From: Xenophilus sp. E41
Lineage (GTDB): Bacteria; Pseudomonadota; Gammaproteobacteria; Burkholderiales; Burkholderiaceae_C
Assembly (NCBI RefSeq): GCF_003671765.1
Contig: NZ_QPIB01000012.1
Span: 238,758-302,757, forward strand
Direction of reading: 5' to 3'
Length of the DNA stretch: 64,000 nucleotides
A program made the translations under genes and the position numbers. How positions within the stretch are numbered: position 1 is the stretch's first letter; every line of letters starts with the position of its first letter. The notes under the pieces are model-generated. The model did no database searches. It was not told the origin of the DNA and saw nothing but the letters and a program-made list of their open reading frames with translations. Shown here piece after piece: positions 48,013 through 57,049 of this stretch.

Positions 48013-48984
48013 TTATTGGATTTTGATGCCGCGCGACTGGATGATCTTGGTCATGATGGCCGCCTCGTCCTGCACGCGCAGGCGCATGCCTTCGGGCGAG
48101 GTGCCCACCGGCTGCCAGCCGCGGTCGAACAGCGATTGGCGCACCTCGGGCATCTTCATGACCTGGGCCACCGCGTCGGTGATGCGGGCGCGCGCGGCCG
48201 GCGACAGCTTGGCCGGGCCGAGCAGTGCGGTCCACACCTCGAGGTTGGCGTCCTTCACGCCCAGGTCGGCCAGCGGGACGTAGTCGGGTGCCAGGGTGCT
48301 GCGGCCGCTGGTCAGGCCGATGGCCTTGACCTTGCCGGCCTTGACCTGCGGGATCGCGATGCCCGGCGGCACCAGCGCCATCTGGATCTGACCGCCGACC
48401 ATGGCCGTCACCACCTGGGGGTTGCCGGCGTAGGGCACATGCTGGGCCTGCAGGCCGGGCAGCCGGCTCTTGATGAGCTCCATGCCCAGGTGGCCCACCG
48501 AGCCCACGCCGACGGAGCCGTAATTCCACTTGTCGCCCGAGGCCTTGGCCGCGTCGAGAAAAGCCTTGCCCGAGGGCAGGTCGTTGGTGGCGATCAGCAC
48601 CAGCGGCGCGGTGGCGATGAGCGAGAGGTAGCTGAAGTCCTTGGCCGGGTCGTAGGGCAGCGTCGGGTACAGCATCTTCGACGAGGTGAGATTGCCGTTG
48701 ATGACCATGCCCAGCGTGTGATCGTCGGTGGCCTTGGCCACCGTGTCGGCCGCGATGTTGCCGGAGGCGCCCGGCTTGTTGTCGACCACCACCGGCTGGC
48801 CCAGCAGCTTGGCCAGCGGGTCGGCAATGGTGCGTGCGGCGATGTCGGGCGTCGAGCCGCCAGGGAAGCCGACCACCAGCCGGATCGGCTTGGTGGGCCA
48901 GGCGGTCTGCGCCGACGCGGACCAGGGCAGGGCGACGGCGAGGCCGCAGGCGGCGGCAAGAAGCGCTCTCTTGGAATGCTGCAT
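48013..48984 (-). CDS. Bug/TctC-family solute receptor
   Basis: 323 residues, tripartite-tricarboxylate receptor fold. Signal peptide MQHSKRALLAAACGLAVALPWSASAQ; mature WPTKPIRLVVGFPGGSTPDIAARTIAD, the family start, then VVVDNKPGASGNIAAD. ATG at 48984 begins the signal peptide; upstream in-frame sequence is not coding-like. Periplasmic; ligand unknown. One of six such receptors in the window, and adjacent to another; no TctA/TctB membrane partner is present. Confidence 0.92.
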   Translation of the reverse strand: MQHSKRALLAAACGLAVALPWSASAQTAWPTKPIRLVVGFPGGSTPDIAARTIADPLAKLLGQPVVVDNKPGASGNIAADTVAKATDDHTLGMVINGNLTSSKMLYPTLPYDPAKDFSYLSLIATAPLVLIATNDLPSGKAFLDAAKASGDKWNYGSVGVGSVGHLGMELIKSRLPGLQAQHVPYAGNPQVVTAMVGGQIQMALVPPGIAIPQVKAGKVKAIGLTSGRSTLAPDYVPLADLGVKDANLEVWTALLGPAKLSPAARARITDAVAQVMKMPEVRQSLFDRGWQPVGTSPEGMRLRVQDEAAIMTKIIQSRGIKIQ

Positions 48985-49072
48985 GGAGTTCAGTGAGGGA
49001 AAAAAGGGGAGAGAGAAAAGTAAAAGCGAGCCGGAGGCTCGCGGGATGCAAGAAAGGCGCCGGCCCGGCGCG

Positions 49073-50068
49073 CTACTCGAGGCTGATGTTGCCACGCCGG
49101 ACCAGCTCTCCGTAGGTCTTCGACTTGATCTCGGCCTGGCGCTCGATCTCCTCGGGCGACCAGGCCAGCGGTTCGAATGCGAAAGTATCGAATCGGGCGC
49201 GGATCTCGGGGTCGGCGATGACCTTCGCCACGTCCGCGTTGATCTTCGCCTTCACCGCCGCGGGCACGCCCTTGGGCGCCACCAGCGAGACGAAGGAGTT
49301 CACCTCCAGCCCGGCCGGGCCGCCGGATTCGCCGATGGTCGGCACGTCGGGCATCTGCGGCACGCGCTTGAGGGTGGCGACGGCGATGTACTTGAGCTTG
49401 CCGGCCTTGTAGATGCCCTGGCTCGAAGGGATGCTGGCGAAGGCCCACGGCACCTCGCCGGTGCCGACGTTCGAATACAGCTGCGAGACCTCGCGATAAG
49501 GCGCGTGGTTCTCCTGGAGGCCGGCCAGCGCGTCGAGCTGCTGCCCGCCCAGGTGGCCCGGGCTGCCCACGCCCCAGGAGCCGTACGTGATCTGCCCCGG
49601 CTGCGCCTTCGCGTCGGCGATCAGCTCCTTCATGCTGTTCCACTTCGACTGGCTGCTCACGGCCACGAAGAAGGGCGTGCGAAAGAGCGAGGCGACCGGG
49701 TCGAAGTGCTGCAGCGGCACGAAGTTGCGCGACTTGTACAGGTGCGGCAGCGCGCCCAGGTGCTCGCTGTCCAGCTGCAGCAGGGTGTAGCCGTCGGGCG
49801 CGGCGCGGCGGGCCGCGTCGATGGCGATGAAGCCGCCGCCGCCGGGCTTGTTCTCGATCGTGACGCGCTGATTCCACAGTTTGCCGAGCTTGTCGCTCAC
49901 CAGCCGCAGCACCGCGTCGGGCCCGCTGCCGGCGGCGAAGGGCGTGACGATGACGACCGGCTTGCTCGGGAAGTCCGTGGCCTGGGCAAAGGCGTGCGGC
50001 ATGCCGGCCGCGGCCAGCAAGGCAACGCCGCCCACGAGGGCGCGGCGGCGGGCAGGGGAAGAGGACAT
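49073..50068 (-). CDS. Bug/TctC-family solute receptor
   Basis: 331 residues. Signal peptide MSSSPARRRALVGGVALLAAAGMPHAFAQ, mature FPSKPVVIVTPFAAGSGPDAVLRLVSDKLG and VTIENKPGGGGFIAIDAA. It lies between the aromatic hydroxylase gene and another Bug gene on the minus strand and could bind the hydroxylase substrate or a related acid. ATG at 50068 opens the signal peptide, with GGAG upstream. Confidence 0.92.
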   Translation of the reverse strand: MSSSPARRRALVGGVALLAAAGMPHAFAQATDFPSKPVVIVTPFAAGSGPDAVLRLVSDKLGKLWNQRVTIENKPGGGGFIAIDAARRAAPDGYTLLQLDSEHLGALPHLYKSRNFVPLQHFDPVASLFRTPFFVAVSSQSKWNSMKELIADAKAQPGQITYGSWGVGSPGHLGGQQLDALAGLQENHAPYREVSQLYSNVGTGEVPWAFASIPSSQGIYKAGKLKYIAVATLKRVPQMPDVPTIGESGGPAGLEVNSFVSLVAPKGVPAAVKAKINADVAKVIADPEIRARFDTFAFEPLAWSPEEIERQAEIKSKTYGELVRRGNISLE

Positions 50069-50135
50069 GGGAAGAAGTCTCCAGGAGTTGTTCGAGAACG
50101 GCGGCGAAGGTCGGCGGCGCCGCGCGGCGCCGGGC

Positions 50136-51398
50136 TCACGCGGCGGTGGCAGCCGGCACCGGCATAGCCGGGCGGAGCGCCGCGGGCGCATCGTCCAGGC
50201 AACGCTCCGGACGCCACGCATACAGCCACTCGACCGCATCGTAAAAGCGTTCGGGCGTGCGGCCCACCCAGAGGCTGTTGCGCACGAGACGCTCCACGCC
50301 CTTCGCGTGGTACAGGCGCCCCATCTCGCGCACCGACAGCACCACGCGCGCGGTGCGGGCCACGCGGGCCGACTCGTACAGGCGGAAGGCGGCGGGCAGG
50401 TCGAAGTCGCAGGCCTTCACCGCCTCGCCCAGCGTCACCGCGTCCTCGATCGCCATGCAGGCGCCCTGCGCGAGGTACTGCATCATGGGATGCGCCGCAT
50501 CGCCCAGCAGCGTGGCGGGGCCCTCGCCCCAGCGCTCGATCGGGTCGCGGTCGGCGGTGCTCCAGCGGCGCCACGAAGTGGGCCGGTCCAGCAGCTGGCG
50601 CGGCCGTGCGTGCACGCCCTCGAAGTAGGACATCACCTCGGCCTTGCTGCCCTCGGTGACGCCCCACTCTTCCCGGTCCCGGCTGTGGAAGGTGACGACC
50701 AGGTTGTACTGCTGGCCGTCGCGCAGCGGGTAGTGCACCAGGTGGCAGTTCGGGCCGGCCCACACCACGGGCGCGTTCCAGCGCAGGTCGGCGGGCATGT
50801 CGGCCACCGGCACCACGGCGCGGTAGACCACGTGGCCCGACACCCGCGGCGCGTCGCCCACCAGGTGGCCGCGCACCACCGACTTGACGCCGTCGCAGCC
50901 GACGATCGCGTCGGCCTTGAAGCGCCGGCCGTCGCGGGTCACGGCCAGCACGCCGGGCGTGCCGATCTCCAGCGCCTCCACATGCGCCGACGTGTGCAGG
51001 CGGATGAGCGGATGCGCGAGCACCGCCTGGTGGATGGCGCCGTGCAGGTCGGCACGGTGGCTCACGGCATAGGGGTTGCCGAAGCGGCGGCGGAAGGCCT
51101 CGCCCACCGGCACCGAGGCGACCTCGCTGCAGTCGACGGCGTCCATCATGACCAGCCGTTCGGTGAAGACCGAGCCGCGGCGCACCGCCTCGCCCACGCC
51201 CAGCGCATCGAGCGCGGCGAAGGCGTTGGGGCCGAGCTGCAGGCCGGCGCCGATTTCGCCGATGGCGCTGCTCTGTTCGAGCAGGTCCACCGACACGCCC
51301 AGGCGCGCCAGCGCCAGGGCCGCGGACATGCCGCCGATGCCGCCGCCGACGAGCAGGACCGTGGGCCGCGCGGCCGCGGAGGAAGTGAGGGGATTCAT
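50136..51398 (-). CDS. FAD aromatic-ring monooxygenase (3-hydroxybenzoate 6-hydroxylase-like)
   Basis: 420 residues, class A flavoprotein hydroxylase. GxGxxG at 18-23 (VGGGIGGMSAALALARLG), the DG-type motif ADAIVGCDGVKSVVR, and the GDAAHPMMQYLAQGACMAIEDA motif. Best fit is 3-hydroxybenzoate 6-hydroxylase (to gentisate); salicylate 1-hydroxylase or 6-hydroxynicotinate monooxygenase are alternatives. ATG at 51398 is chosen; the upstream extension is Arg/Ala-rich. Divergent from a LysR gene over 115 bp. Confidence 0.85.
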   Translation of the reverse strand: MNPLTSSAAARPTVLLVGGGIGGMSAALALARLGVSVDLLEQSSAIGEIGAGLQLGPNAFAALDALGVGEAVRRGSVFTERLVMMDAVDCSEVASVPVGEAFRRRFGNPYAVSHRADLHGAIHQAVLAHPLIRLHTSAHVEALEIGTPGVLAVTRDGRRFKADAIVGCDGVKSVVRGHLVGDAPRVSGHVVYRAVVPVADMPADLRWNAPVVWAGPNCHLVHYPLRDGQQYNLVVTFHSRDREEWGVTEGSKAEVMSYFEGVHARPRQLLDRPTSWRRWSTADRDPIERWGEGPATLLGDAAHPMMQYLAQGACMAIEDAVTLGEAVKACDFDLPAAFRLYESARVARTARVVLSVREMGRLYHAKGVERLVRNSLWVGRTPERFYDAVEWLYAWRPERCLDDAPAALRPAMPVPAATAA

Positions 51399-51513
51399 GC
51401 GTGTCTCCTGAAGGCGCGCGGCCACTCGCGCCGCTGCCAGTGCACGCATTGTTGGCAGGCCCCACTATCGCTTCAAGCGCTCAGCCGGATACTGCCCATC
51501 GCGTTTTTCGATA

Positions 51514-52419
51514 ATGTCCGTCATGGCCAAGCTCGACCTGGAATGGATCGCCGTCTTCGACGAGGTCTACAAGACCGCCAGCGTGACGCGCGCGGCCGAC
51601 CGCCTGGGCATCGCGCAGGCGGCGGCCAGCACCATGCTCAACAAGCTGCGCCTGCACTTCGGCGACCGGCTCTTCATCCGCACCGCGCAAGGCATGCTGC
51701 CCACGCCGCATGCGCAGCGCGTGTACCCCTACCTGCGCGAGGTGCTGGCGCAGCTCGAACTGGCCCAGGGCAGCCGCGCCGGCTTCGTGCCCGCGCAGGC
51801 CGAGCGGAGCTTTCGCATCTGCATGACGGACATCAGCGAGGTGGTGCTGCTGCCGGCGCTGCTGGACCACCTGCGCCATCACGCGCCGGGCGTGCAGATC
51901 GAGACCGAGATCATCTCCAGCGACAGCCCGCGGCGCCTCGAGGACGGCGCGGTGGACCTGGCGGTGGGTTTCATGCCCCAGCTGGACGCCGGCTTCTACC
52001 AGCAGACGCTGTTCATGCAGAAGTTCGTCTGCCTGGCGTCGCAGAGCCATCCGCGCATCGACGGGCGCCTGACTCGCCGACGCTTCGAGGCCGAGGCGCA
52101 TGCCGTAGTGGCCACCTCGGGCACCGGCCACGCGATCGTCGACAAGACCCTCGCACGCCTGGGCGTCAAGCGGCAGGTGGTGGTGCGCCTGTCGGGCTTC
52201 CTGAGCGTGGCGCGCATCGTGGCGCACACCGAGCTGCTGGTGATCGTGCCCTCCATCCTGGGCGAGATCCTGGCCACCCAGGAGCCGGTGCAGCGGCTGG
52301 AGCTGCCCTTCGCGCTGCCGGCCTACGCGGTCAAGCAGCACTGGCACGCCCGCTTCCATGCCGACGCCGGCAACGCCTGGTTGCGGCGCACCCTGGCGCA
52401 GCTCTTCGGCGGCGGCTGA
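51514..52419 (+). CDS. LysR-family transcriptional regulator
   Basis: 301 residues: winged helix LEWIAVFDEVYKTASVTRAADRLGIAQAAASTMLNKLRLHFGDRLF and a C-terminal effector domain typical of the NodD/DntR/NahR/LinR branch that senses aromatic acids. ATG at 51514 (MSVMAK) or 51523. Probably controls the divergent hydroxylase and Bug genes; a small T-N11-A box (ATCG-N7-CGAT, 51498-51512) lies right before its start and might mediate self-control. Confidence 0.9.
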   Translation: MSVMAKLDLEWIAVFDEVYKTASVTRAADRLGIAQAAASTMLNKLRLHFGDRLFIRTAQGMLPTPHAQRVYPYLREVLAQLELAQGSRAGFVPAQAERSFRICMTDISEVVLLPALLDHLRHHAPGVQIETEIISSDSPRRLEDGAVDLAVGFMPQLDAGFYQQTLFMQKFVCLASQSHPRIDGRLTRRRFEAEAHAVVATSGTGHAIVDKTLARLGVKRQVVVRLSGFLSVARIVAHTELLVIVPSILGEILATQEPVQRLELPFALPAYAVKQHWHARFHADAGNAWLRRTLAQLFGGG

Positions 52420-52517
52420 GCCGTTCCGACGTCCGTCGGCGCCGTGGCGACGGACGGCACCCGGCGCGTGGCCGGCGCTCGCATAATCGCGCCCACCTCC
52501 ACCCCCGAAGGCGCCCC

Positions 52518-52973
52518 ATGTCGTCGATCACCCTCCGCTTCCTCGCCGAACCCAGCACCGTCAATTTCGGCGGCAAGGTGCACGGCGGCACCGTCATGAA
52601 GTGGATCGACGAGGCCGGCTATGCCTGCGCCACGAGCTGGTCGCACAACTACTGCGTCACGGTCTTCATCGGCAGCATCCGCTTCCACCGCCCGATCATG
52701 ATCGGCGACCTGGTCGAGGTCGAGGCCCGGCTCGCCTACACCGGCAACACCAGCATGAACATCTCGGTCGAGGTGCGCAGCGGCGACATGAAGGGCGGGC
52801 AGATGACCAAGACCACCGAGTGCCTGATCGTCTTCGTGGCCGTCGATTCGCACGGGCGGCCGCTGCCGGTCGACGCGTTCGTGCCCGGCACGCCGGGCGA
52901 GATGGCCCTGGCGGAGCGGGCGCGCGCTCACCTCGAGTCCGCCAAGTCGGTGGCGGCCTCCAACGCCGCCTGA
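52518..52973 (+). CDS. Acyl-CoA thioesterase, hotdog fold (YciA-like)
   Basis: 151 residues. VNFGGKVHGGTVMKWIDEAGYACA is the catalytic hotdog helix (Asp in WIDEAG), and the strand FIGSIRFHRPIMIGDLVEVEARL follows. It hydrolyses acyl-CoA thioesters as a hexamer-type single-hotdog enzyme. Stand-alone gene, 98 bp after the LysR gene. Confidence 0.88.
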   Translation: MSSITLRFLAEPSTVNFGGKVHGGTVMKWIDEAGYACATSWSHNYCVTVFIGSIRFHRPIMIGDLVEVEARLAYTGNTSMNISVEVRSGDMKGGQMTKTTECLIVFVAVDSHGRPLPVDAFVPGTPGEMALAERARAHLESAKSVAASNAA

Positions 52974-53104
52974 ACCGACGCATCGCCTGGGCTTCGCGGC
53001 CCCGACGCACGGGCCGTCGTCGGGGCGACGCACCTGTCGATCCCGTGTCGCGGGCATCGATGAGAATGCGCCCCTTCTTCACCAACCTTCGTCAGAGAGT
53101 AGCA

Positions 53105-54115
53105 ATGACATCGACATCGTCGACGCGGACCCGTGTGGCCATGGCCAGCCTGGTCCTGCTGGGCCTCGCAGCCTGTGGGAAGACGGACGACAAGGCGGCC
53201 GCGCCGCCCGCCGCAGCCCCGGCCGCTGCGGCCGCGGCCGCGGCCGCAGGCAAGCCGAGCGGTGCCCCGGCAACCGCCGCCAACGCGGACAACGCATCGC
53301 AGCAGTGGGACAAGAAGGCCCAGGCGTACATCCAGATCAACAACCGGCTGCTCAAGTTCAACAGCAGCGTCAACGAGACCTTCGCGCAGTGGGCGGCGCA
53401 GGCGCGCGCCAAGGTGGCCAAGGGCGACTTCAAGGCCATCCGCACCGACACGCACTACTTCGACGACTCCTTCGTCAAGAACATCAAGGCGGCGCTGGAC
53501 AACCCCGCCAGCATGCCGGCGGCCGACGCCGCGGCGCGCAACCTGCTGGAGACGACGCAGAAGTACGTGCCCAACTGGAAGAGCCTCGAGGAATACAACA
53601 AGGCCAAGAAGTACGAGGACGACAACGGCGCCGAAGGCAAGCGCATGCTTCCGATGTACATCGAGGGCGTGGAGAAGATCAACGACGCGCTCAAGCAGTT
53701 CTCGGCCGCCGTCGACGACGTGGCGAGGGAATCCAACGCCAAGGCGCTGGCGGCCTACAAGGCCAGCGGCAAGCTGCTGGAGCTCTACAAGGCCGAGGCG
53801 CTGAACGCCGCGCGCGCGGTGGCGGACACCTTCAGCAGCGCCAAGGACTTCAAGGACGCAGCCAAGATCGAGAAGGCCAACGCACAGTTGGCGATCATGG
53901 AAGCCAAGCTCGTCGACATGCGCGCCGAGCACGAAAAGCGCAAGGCCGAATCGCCCAAGAGCCTGCCGATGATCGACCGCTACGACTCGATCTCGTCCAG
54001 CCTGACGGCGTTCGCGGGCGCCTACCGCGAGGCGCGCAAGAACCCCCAGAAGTTCAACGACGCCATCGGCAAGTTCAACGACGCGATCGACGCCAGCAAC
54101 ATGATGAGCCGCTGA
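53105..54115 (+). CDS. DUF3829 (YiiG-like) lipoprotein
   Basis: 336 residues. Signal sequence with lipobox LGLAACG (Cys near 25), an Ala-rich linker, then a long helical region KKAQAYIQINNRLLKFNSSVNETFAQWAAQ to IDASNMMSR with YNDAIxxYN-like repeats (KFNDAIGKFNDAID) at the end, typical of DUF3829. Periplasmic, function unknown. ATG at 53105 is chosen for the signal sequence; an upstream in-frame ATG at 53062 would spoil it. Confidence 0.8.
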   Translation: MTSTSSTRTRVAMASLVLLGLAACGKTDDKAAAPPAAAPAAAAAAAAAGKPSGAPATAANADNASQQWDKKAQAYIQINNRLLKFNSSVNETFAQWAAQARAKVAKGDFKAIRTDTHYFDDSFVKNIKAALDNPASMPAADAAARNLLETTQKYVPNWKSLEEYNKAKKYEDDNGAEGKRMLPMYIEGVEKINDALKQFSAAVDDVARESNAKALAAYKASGKLLELYKAEALNAARAVADTFSSAKDFKDAAKIEKANAQLAIMEAKLVDMRAEHEKRKAESPKSLPMIDRYDSISSSLTAFAGAYREARKNPQKFNDAIGKFNDAIDASNMMSR

Positions 54116-54267
54116 CGCGGACCCCGGCCGCGATGCACGCGGCCACGACGTGCGCCCCGCTCGAGTCCGCTCGGCGGGGCGCACTGCTTTTGCGACGTCC
54201 ACCTCGCTGGAGGCATGCGTCACAGCACCCGTGGCCCACCCCAACGACCGTTTCACCCACCACAACG

Positions 54268-54286
54268 TGTTTCTCAGAGCGAAACA
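54268..54286 (+). promoter_or_regulatory. Candidate operator TGTTTC-N7-GAAACA
   Basis: Inverted repeat with 6-bp arms and 7-nt centre, ending 3 bp before a possible -35 element (54290). The position suits an activator of the organic-acid operon starting at 54364. The sequence style resembles IclR-type sites; no regulator is adjacent. Confidence 0.4.
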
Positions 54287-54289
54287 TGA

Positions 54290-54318
54290 TTGTGACTGAT
54301 GCAACGCCTGCCTAAAGT
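54290..54318 (+). promoter_or_regulatory. Possible sigma-70 promoter of lactonase/Bug operon
   Basis: -35 TTGTGA (54290-54295), 17-bp spacer, -10 TAAAGT (54313-54318): four of six matches in each. The only AT-richer stretch before the operon. Confidence 0.4.
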
Positions 54319-54363
54319 CCGTCCCGATCCCGGCGCCAAGACGCCGCGACAGGAGACGAACCG

Positions 54364-55320
54364 ATGCACCCCTCTGCCACCCTGCCCGCGACGCTGCCAG
54401 CCTCGGCGCGCGCGGCCCTGGACGCAGCGGCCGTGCCCTTCTCCGCCGGCGCGCAGCCGCCCGCGACGGCCCTGCCGGCCGGCGCCTGCGATGCCCACCT
54501 CCACGTCTACGACGCCCGCTTCCCCGCCGTGCCCGGCGCGCGCCTGACGCCGCCCGACGCCAGCGTGGCGGACTACCGCCGCCTGCAGCAGCGCACCGGG
54601 CTGAGCCGCGCCGTCGTCGTCACCCCCTCCACCTACGGCACCGACAACCGCCCGATGCTGCAGGCGCTGCAGGCCCTCGGCGACGCTGCGCGCGGCGTGG
54701 CGGTGATCGACGGCACCGAAGCCGACGCCGAGCTCCAGAGCCTGCACGCGCAGGGCGTGCGCGGCGTGCGGCTGAACCTGTCGCTGGGCGTGGGCACGCA
54801 TGCGGACATGCTCATGCCCATCGCGCAGCGCATCGCACCGCTGGGCTGGCACCTGCAGTTGCTGATGCCGGCCGACCTGCTGCAGGCCCGGGCCGACGTG
54901 CTGTCCGCACTGCCCGTGCCCCTGGTCTTCGACCACTTCGCGCGGCTGTCGCCCGCCGATGCCGGCCGCCATCCCGCGCACGCCGTGGTGCTGCAGCTGC
55001 TGCGCGCCGGCCGGGCCTGGATCAAGCTGTCCGGTGGCTACCTGGTGAGCCCCGAGCACAGCACCGAGGACCCGGCCCTCGATGCCCTGGCGCGCAGCTT
55101 CCTCGAGGCCGCGCCCGGGCGCGTCGTCTGGGGCAGCGACTGGCCGCATGCCACCGCCTCGGCCGGCCTGCAGCCGATGCCCGACGACGCACGCCAGCTC
55201 GACCGACTCGAGCAATGGACCGGCGGCGGCGCGCTCTTCGCCCAGGTGCTGGTGCGCAACCCGGCCGTGCTCTACGGCTTCGATCCCCTTCCCGAACTTC
55301 AAGAACACACCGAGACATGA
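54364..55320 (+). CDS. Amidohydrolase-related lactonase (LigI/PDC-hydrolase-like)
   Basis: 318 residues of the amidohydro_2 group. Metal ligands His45 and His47 in CDAHLHVYD, an active-site stretch VVTPSTYGTDN, and the closing GSDWPHAT (catalytic Asp). Closest in type to 2-pyrone-4,6-dicarboxylate lactonase, though the acid substrate is unproven. Overlaps the Bug receptor start by ATGA; an RraA/HMG-aldolase-like gene is third, which fits protocatechuate 4,5-cleavage or a parallel path. Confidence 0.85.
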   Translation: MHPSATLPATLPASARAALDAAAVPFSAGAQPPATALPAGACDAHLHVYDARFPAVPGARLTPPDASVADYRRLQQRTGLSRAVVVTPSTYGTDNRPMLQALQALGDAARGVAVIDGTEADAELQSLHAQGVRGVRLNLSLGVGTHADMLMPIAQRIAPLGWHLQLLMPADLLQARADVLSALPVPLVFDHFARLSPADAGRHPAHAVVLQLLRAGRAWIKLSGGYLVSPEHSTEDPALDALARSFLEAAPGRVVWGSDWPHATASAGLQPMPDDARQLDRLEQWTGGGALFAQVLVRNPAVLYGFDPLPELQEHTET

Positions 55321-56309
55321 CCTCCTCCTCCACATTCGTCACCCGTCGCACCCTCATCGCCGGTGCCGCCGCCTTGCTGGCTACCGGCGGCGCGCTGGCC
55401 CAGGGCGACTGGCCCACCGGCCGCGTCATCACCTGGGTGGTGCCCTATCCGCCCGGCGGCAGCACCGACGTCCTGGGCCGCGCCGTGGCGCAGAAGCTGG
55501 GCGGCACCCTCGGCACGAACGTGATCGTGGACAACCGCGCAGGCGCCACCGGCACCATCGGCGCCGCCTATGTCGCCAAGTCGGCGCCCGACGGCTACAC
55601 GCTGCTGGGCACCTCCATCGGCCCGCAGGCCATCGCACCGCACCTGATGGGCAAGCTGCCCTACGACCCTATCGGCGGCTTCGCGCCGGTGGCGATCATC
55701 GGCACCATCCCGCACATCCTGGTGGTGGGCGCGAACCAGCCCTACCGCAGCGTGGCCGACCTGCTGGCCGCGGCCAAGGCCCAGCCGGGCAAGCTGGCCT
55801 TCGCCTCCGGAGGCACCGGCACCATCCTGCAGATGCAGGGCGAACTGCTGGCACAACAGTCCGGTGCCCGCTTCATCCATGTTCCCTACAAGGGCGACAC
55901 GCCCGCGGTGCAGGACACGCTGGGCGAACAGGTGAACTTCATGTTCGCGCCGGCCGCCGCGGCGCTGCCGCATGTGCAGTCGGGCCGCCTGCGGGCATTG
56001 GCCGTCACCTCGGCCGCGCGCCTCAAGGCCCTGCCCGACGTCCCGACCATGGGCGAGGCCGGCCTCAAGGACTTCGTCGTCGAGCAGTGGCAGGCGGTCT
56101 TCGCGCCGGCCGGCACGCCGGCACCCATCGTCGATCGCCTCAACCGCGACATCAACGCCGCACTCAAGACGCCCGACGTGCTCGCCCTGGCCGACAAGCT
56201 GGGGGTGAACCTGGTGGGCGGCACGCCCGCGCAGCTGGGCGCGCTGCAGAAGTCCGACTCCGCCAAGTGGGCCGAGGTCATCCGCAAGGGTGGCATCAAG
56301 GCCGACTGA
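55317..56309 (+). CDS. Bug/TctC-family solute receptor
   Basis: 330 residues. Twin-Arg-like signal RRTLIAGAAALLATGGALAQ, mature WPTGRVITWVVPYPPGGSTDVLGRAVAQKLG, VIVDNRAGATGTIGAAYVAK. It is translationally coupled to the lactonase gene, so its ligand is probably that enzyme's substrate or a precursor such as a carboxylated pyrone or acid. Confidence 0.92.
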   Translation: MTSSSTFVTRRTLIAGAAALLATGGALAQGDWPTGRVITWVVPYPPGGSTDVLGRAVAQKLGGTLGTNVIVDNRAGATGTIGAAYVAKSAPDGYTLLGTSIGPQAIAPHLMGKLPYDPIGGFAPVAIIGTIPHILVVGANQPYRSVADLLAAAKAQPGKLAFASGGTGTILQMQGELLAQQSGARFIHVPYKGDTPAVQDTLGEQVNFMFAPAAAALPHVQSGRLRALAVTSAARLKALPDVPTMGEAGLKDFVVEQWQAVFAPAGTPAPIVDRLNRDINAALKTPDVLALADKLGVNLVGGTPAQLGALQKSDSAKWAEVIRKGGIKAD

Positions 56310-56362
56310 TTCTTCCGCCCCTTCCTTCCCCGTCCTCCTCTTCTCACGAATCGAGCCACACC

Positions 56363-57049
56363 ATGAGCCAACTCCCAGAAATCATCCGCGACATCGAGCG
56401 TGTCGCCCCCGAGGTCGTCGCCAAGGCGAAGACCTTCCAGGCCGCCATCCTGGCCGACGTGGCCGGTCGCCGCGGCACCATGAGCGCCCGCGTCGCGCCG
56501 GTGGACAAGCAAATGATCGTGGCCGGCCCGGCCTTCACCGTCGAAGTGCGCCCCGGCGACAACCTGATGATCCATGCCGCCATCGCGCTGGCCCAGCCGG
56601 GCGACGTGCTGGTGATCGACGGCAAGGGCGACCAGACGGCCGCCCTCATGGGCACGCTGATGCTCAGCGCCTGCAAGAAGCGCGGCCTGGCTGGCGTGAT
56701 CGTCGACGGCGCGATCCGCGACAAGCTGGAACTGCTGCAGCTGGACTTCCCGGTCTTCAGCGCCGGCTTCAACCCGGCCGGCCCCACCAAGTTCGTGCCC
56801 GGCCGCATCAACCACCCGATCTCGGCCGGTGGCGCCAGCGTCAACCCCGGCGACCTGGTGGTGGGCGATGCCGACGGCGTGGTGGTGATCGAGCGCGAGA
56901 AGGCGCCCGCCATGCTGGACCTGGCCGACAAGAAGGTGGCCGACGAGGCCGCCCGCCTCGAATCCATCGCGCGTGGCGACACTGCCGCCAAGTGGCTGCC
57001 CGCCGCGCTGCGCGCCGCCGGCGTGCTGAAGGAAGGCGAGTCGCTGTGA
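56363..57049 (+). CDS. RraA-fold protein, HMG/CHA aldolase-like
   Basis: 228 residues with the RraA/dimethylmenaquinone-methyltransferase fold. The active-site segment GLAGVIVDGAIRDKLELLQLDFPVF (conserved R..D) and GDLVVGDADGVVVI identify the 4-hydroxy-4-methyl-2-oxoglutarate / 4-carboxy-4-hydroxy-2-oxoadipate aldolase group, which ends protocatechuate 4,5-cleavage by forming pyruvate and oxaloacetate. The RNase E inhibitor RraA itself is shorter. Overlaps the dehydrogenase start by GTGA. Confidence 0.82.
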   Translation: MSQLPEIIRDIERVAPEVVAKAKTFQAAILADVAGRRGTMSARVAPVDKQMIVAGPAFTVEVRPGDNLMIHAAIALAQPGDVLVIDGKGDQTAALMGTLMLSACKKRGLAGVIVDGAIRDKLELLQLDFPVFSAGFNPAGPTKFVPGRINHPISAGGASVNPGDLVVGDADGVVVIEREKAPAMLDLADKKVADEAARLESIARGDTAAKWLPAALRAAGVLKEGESL

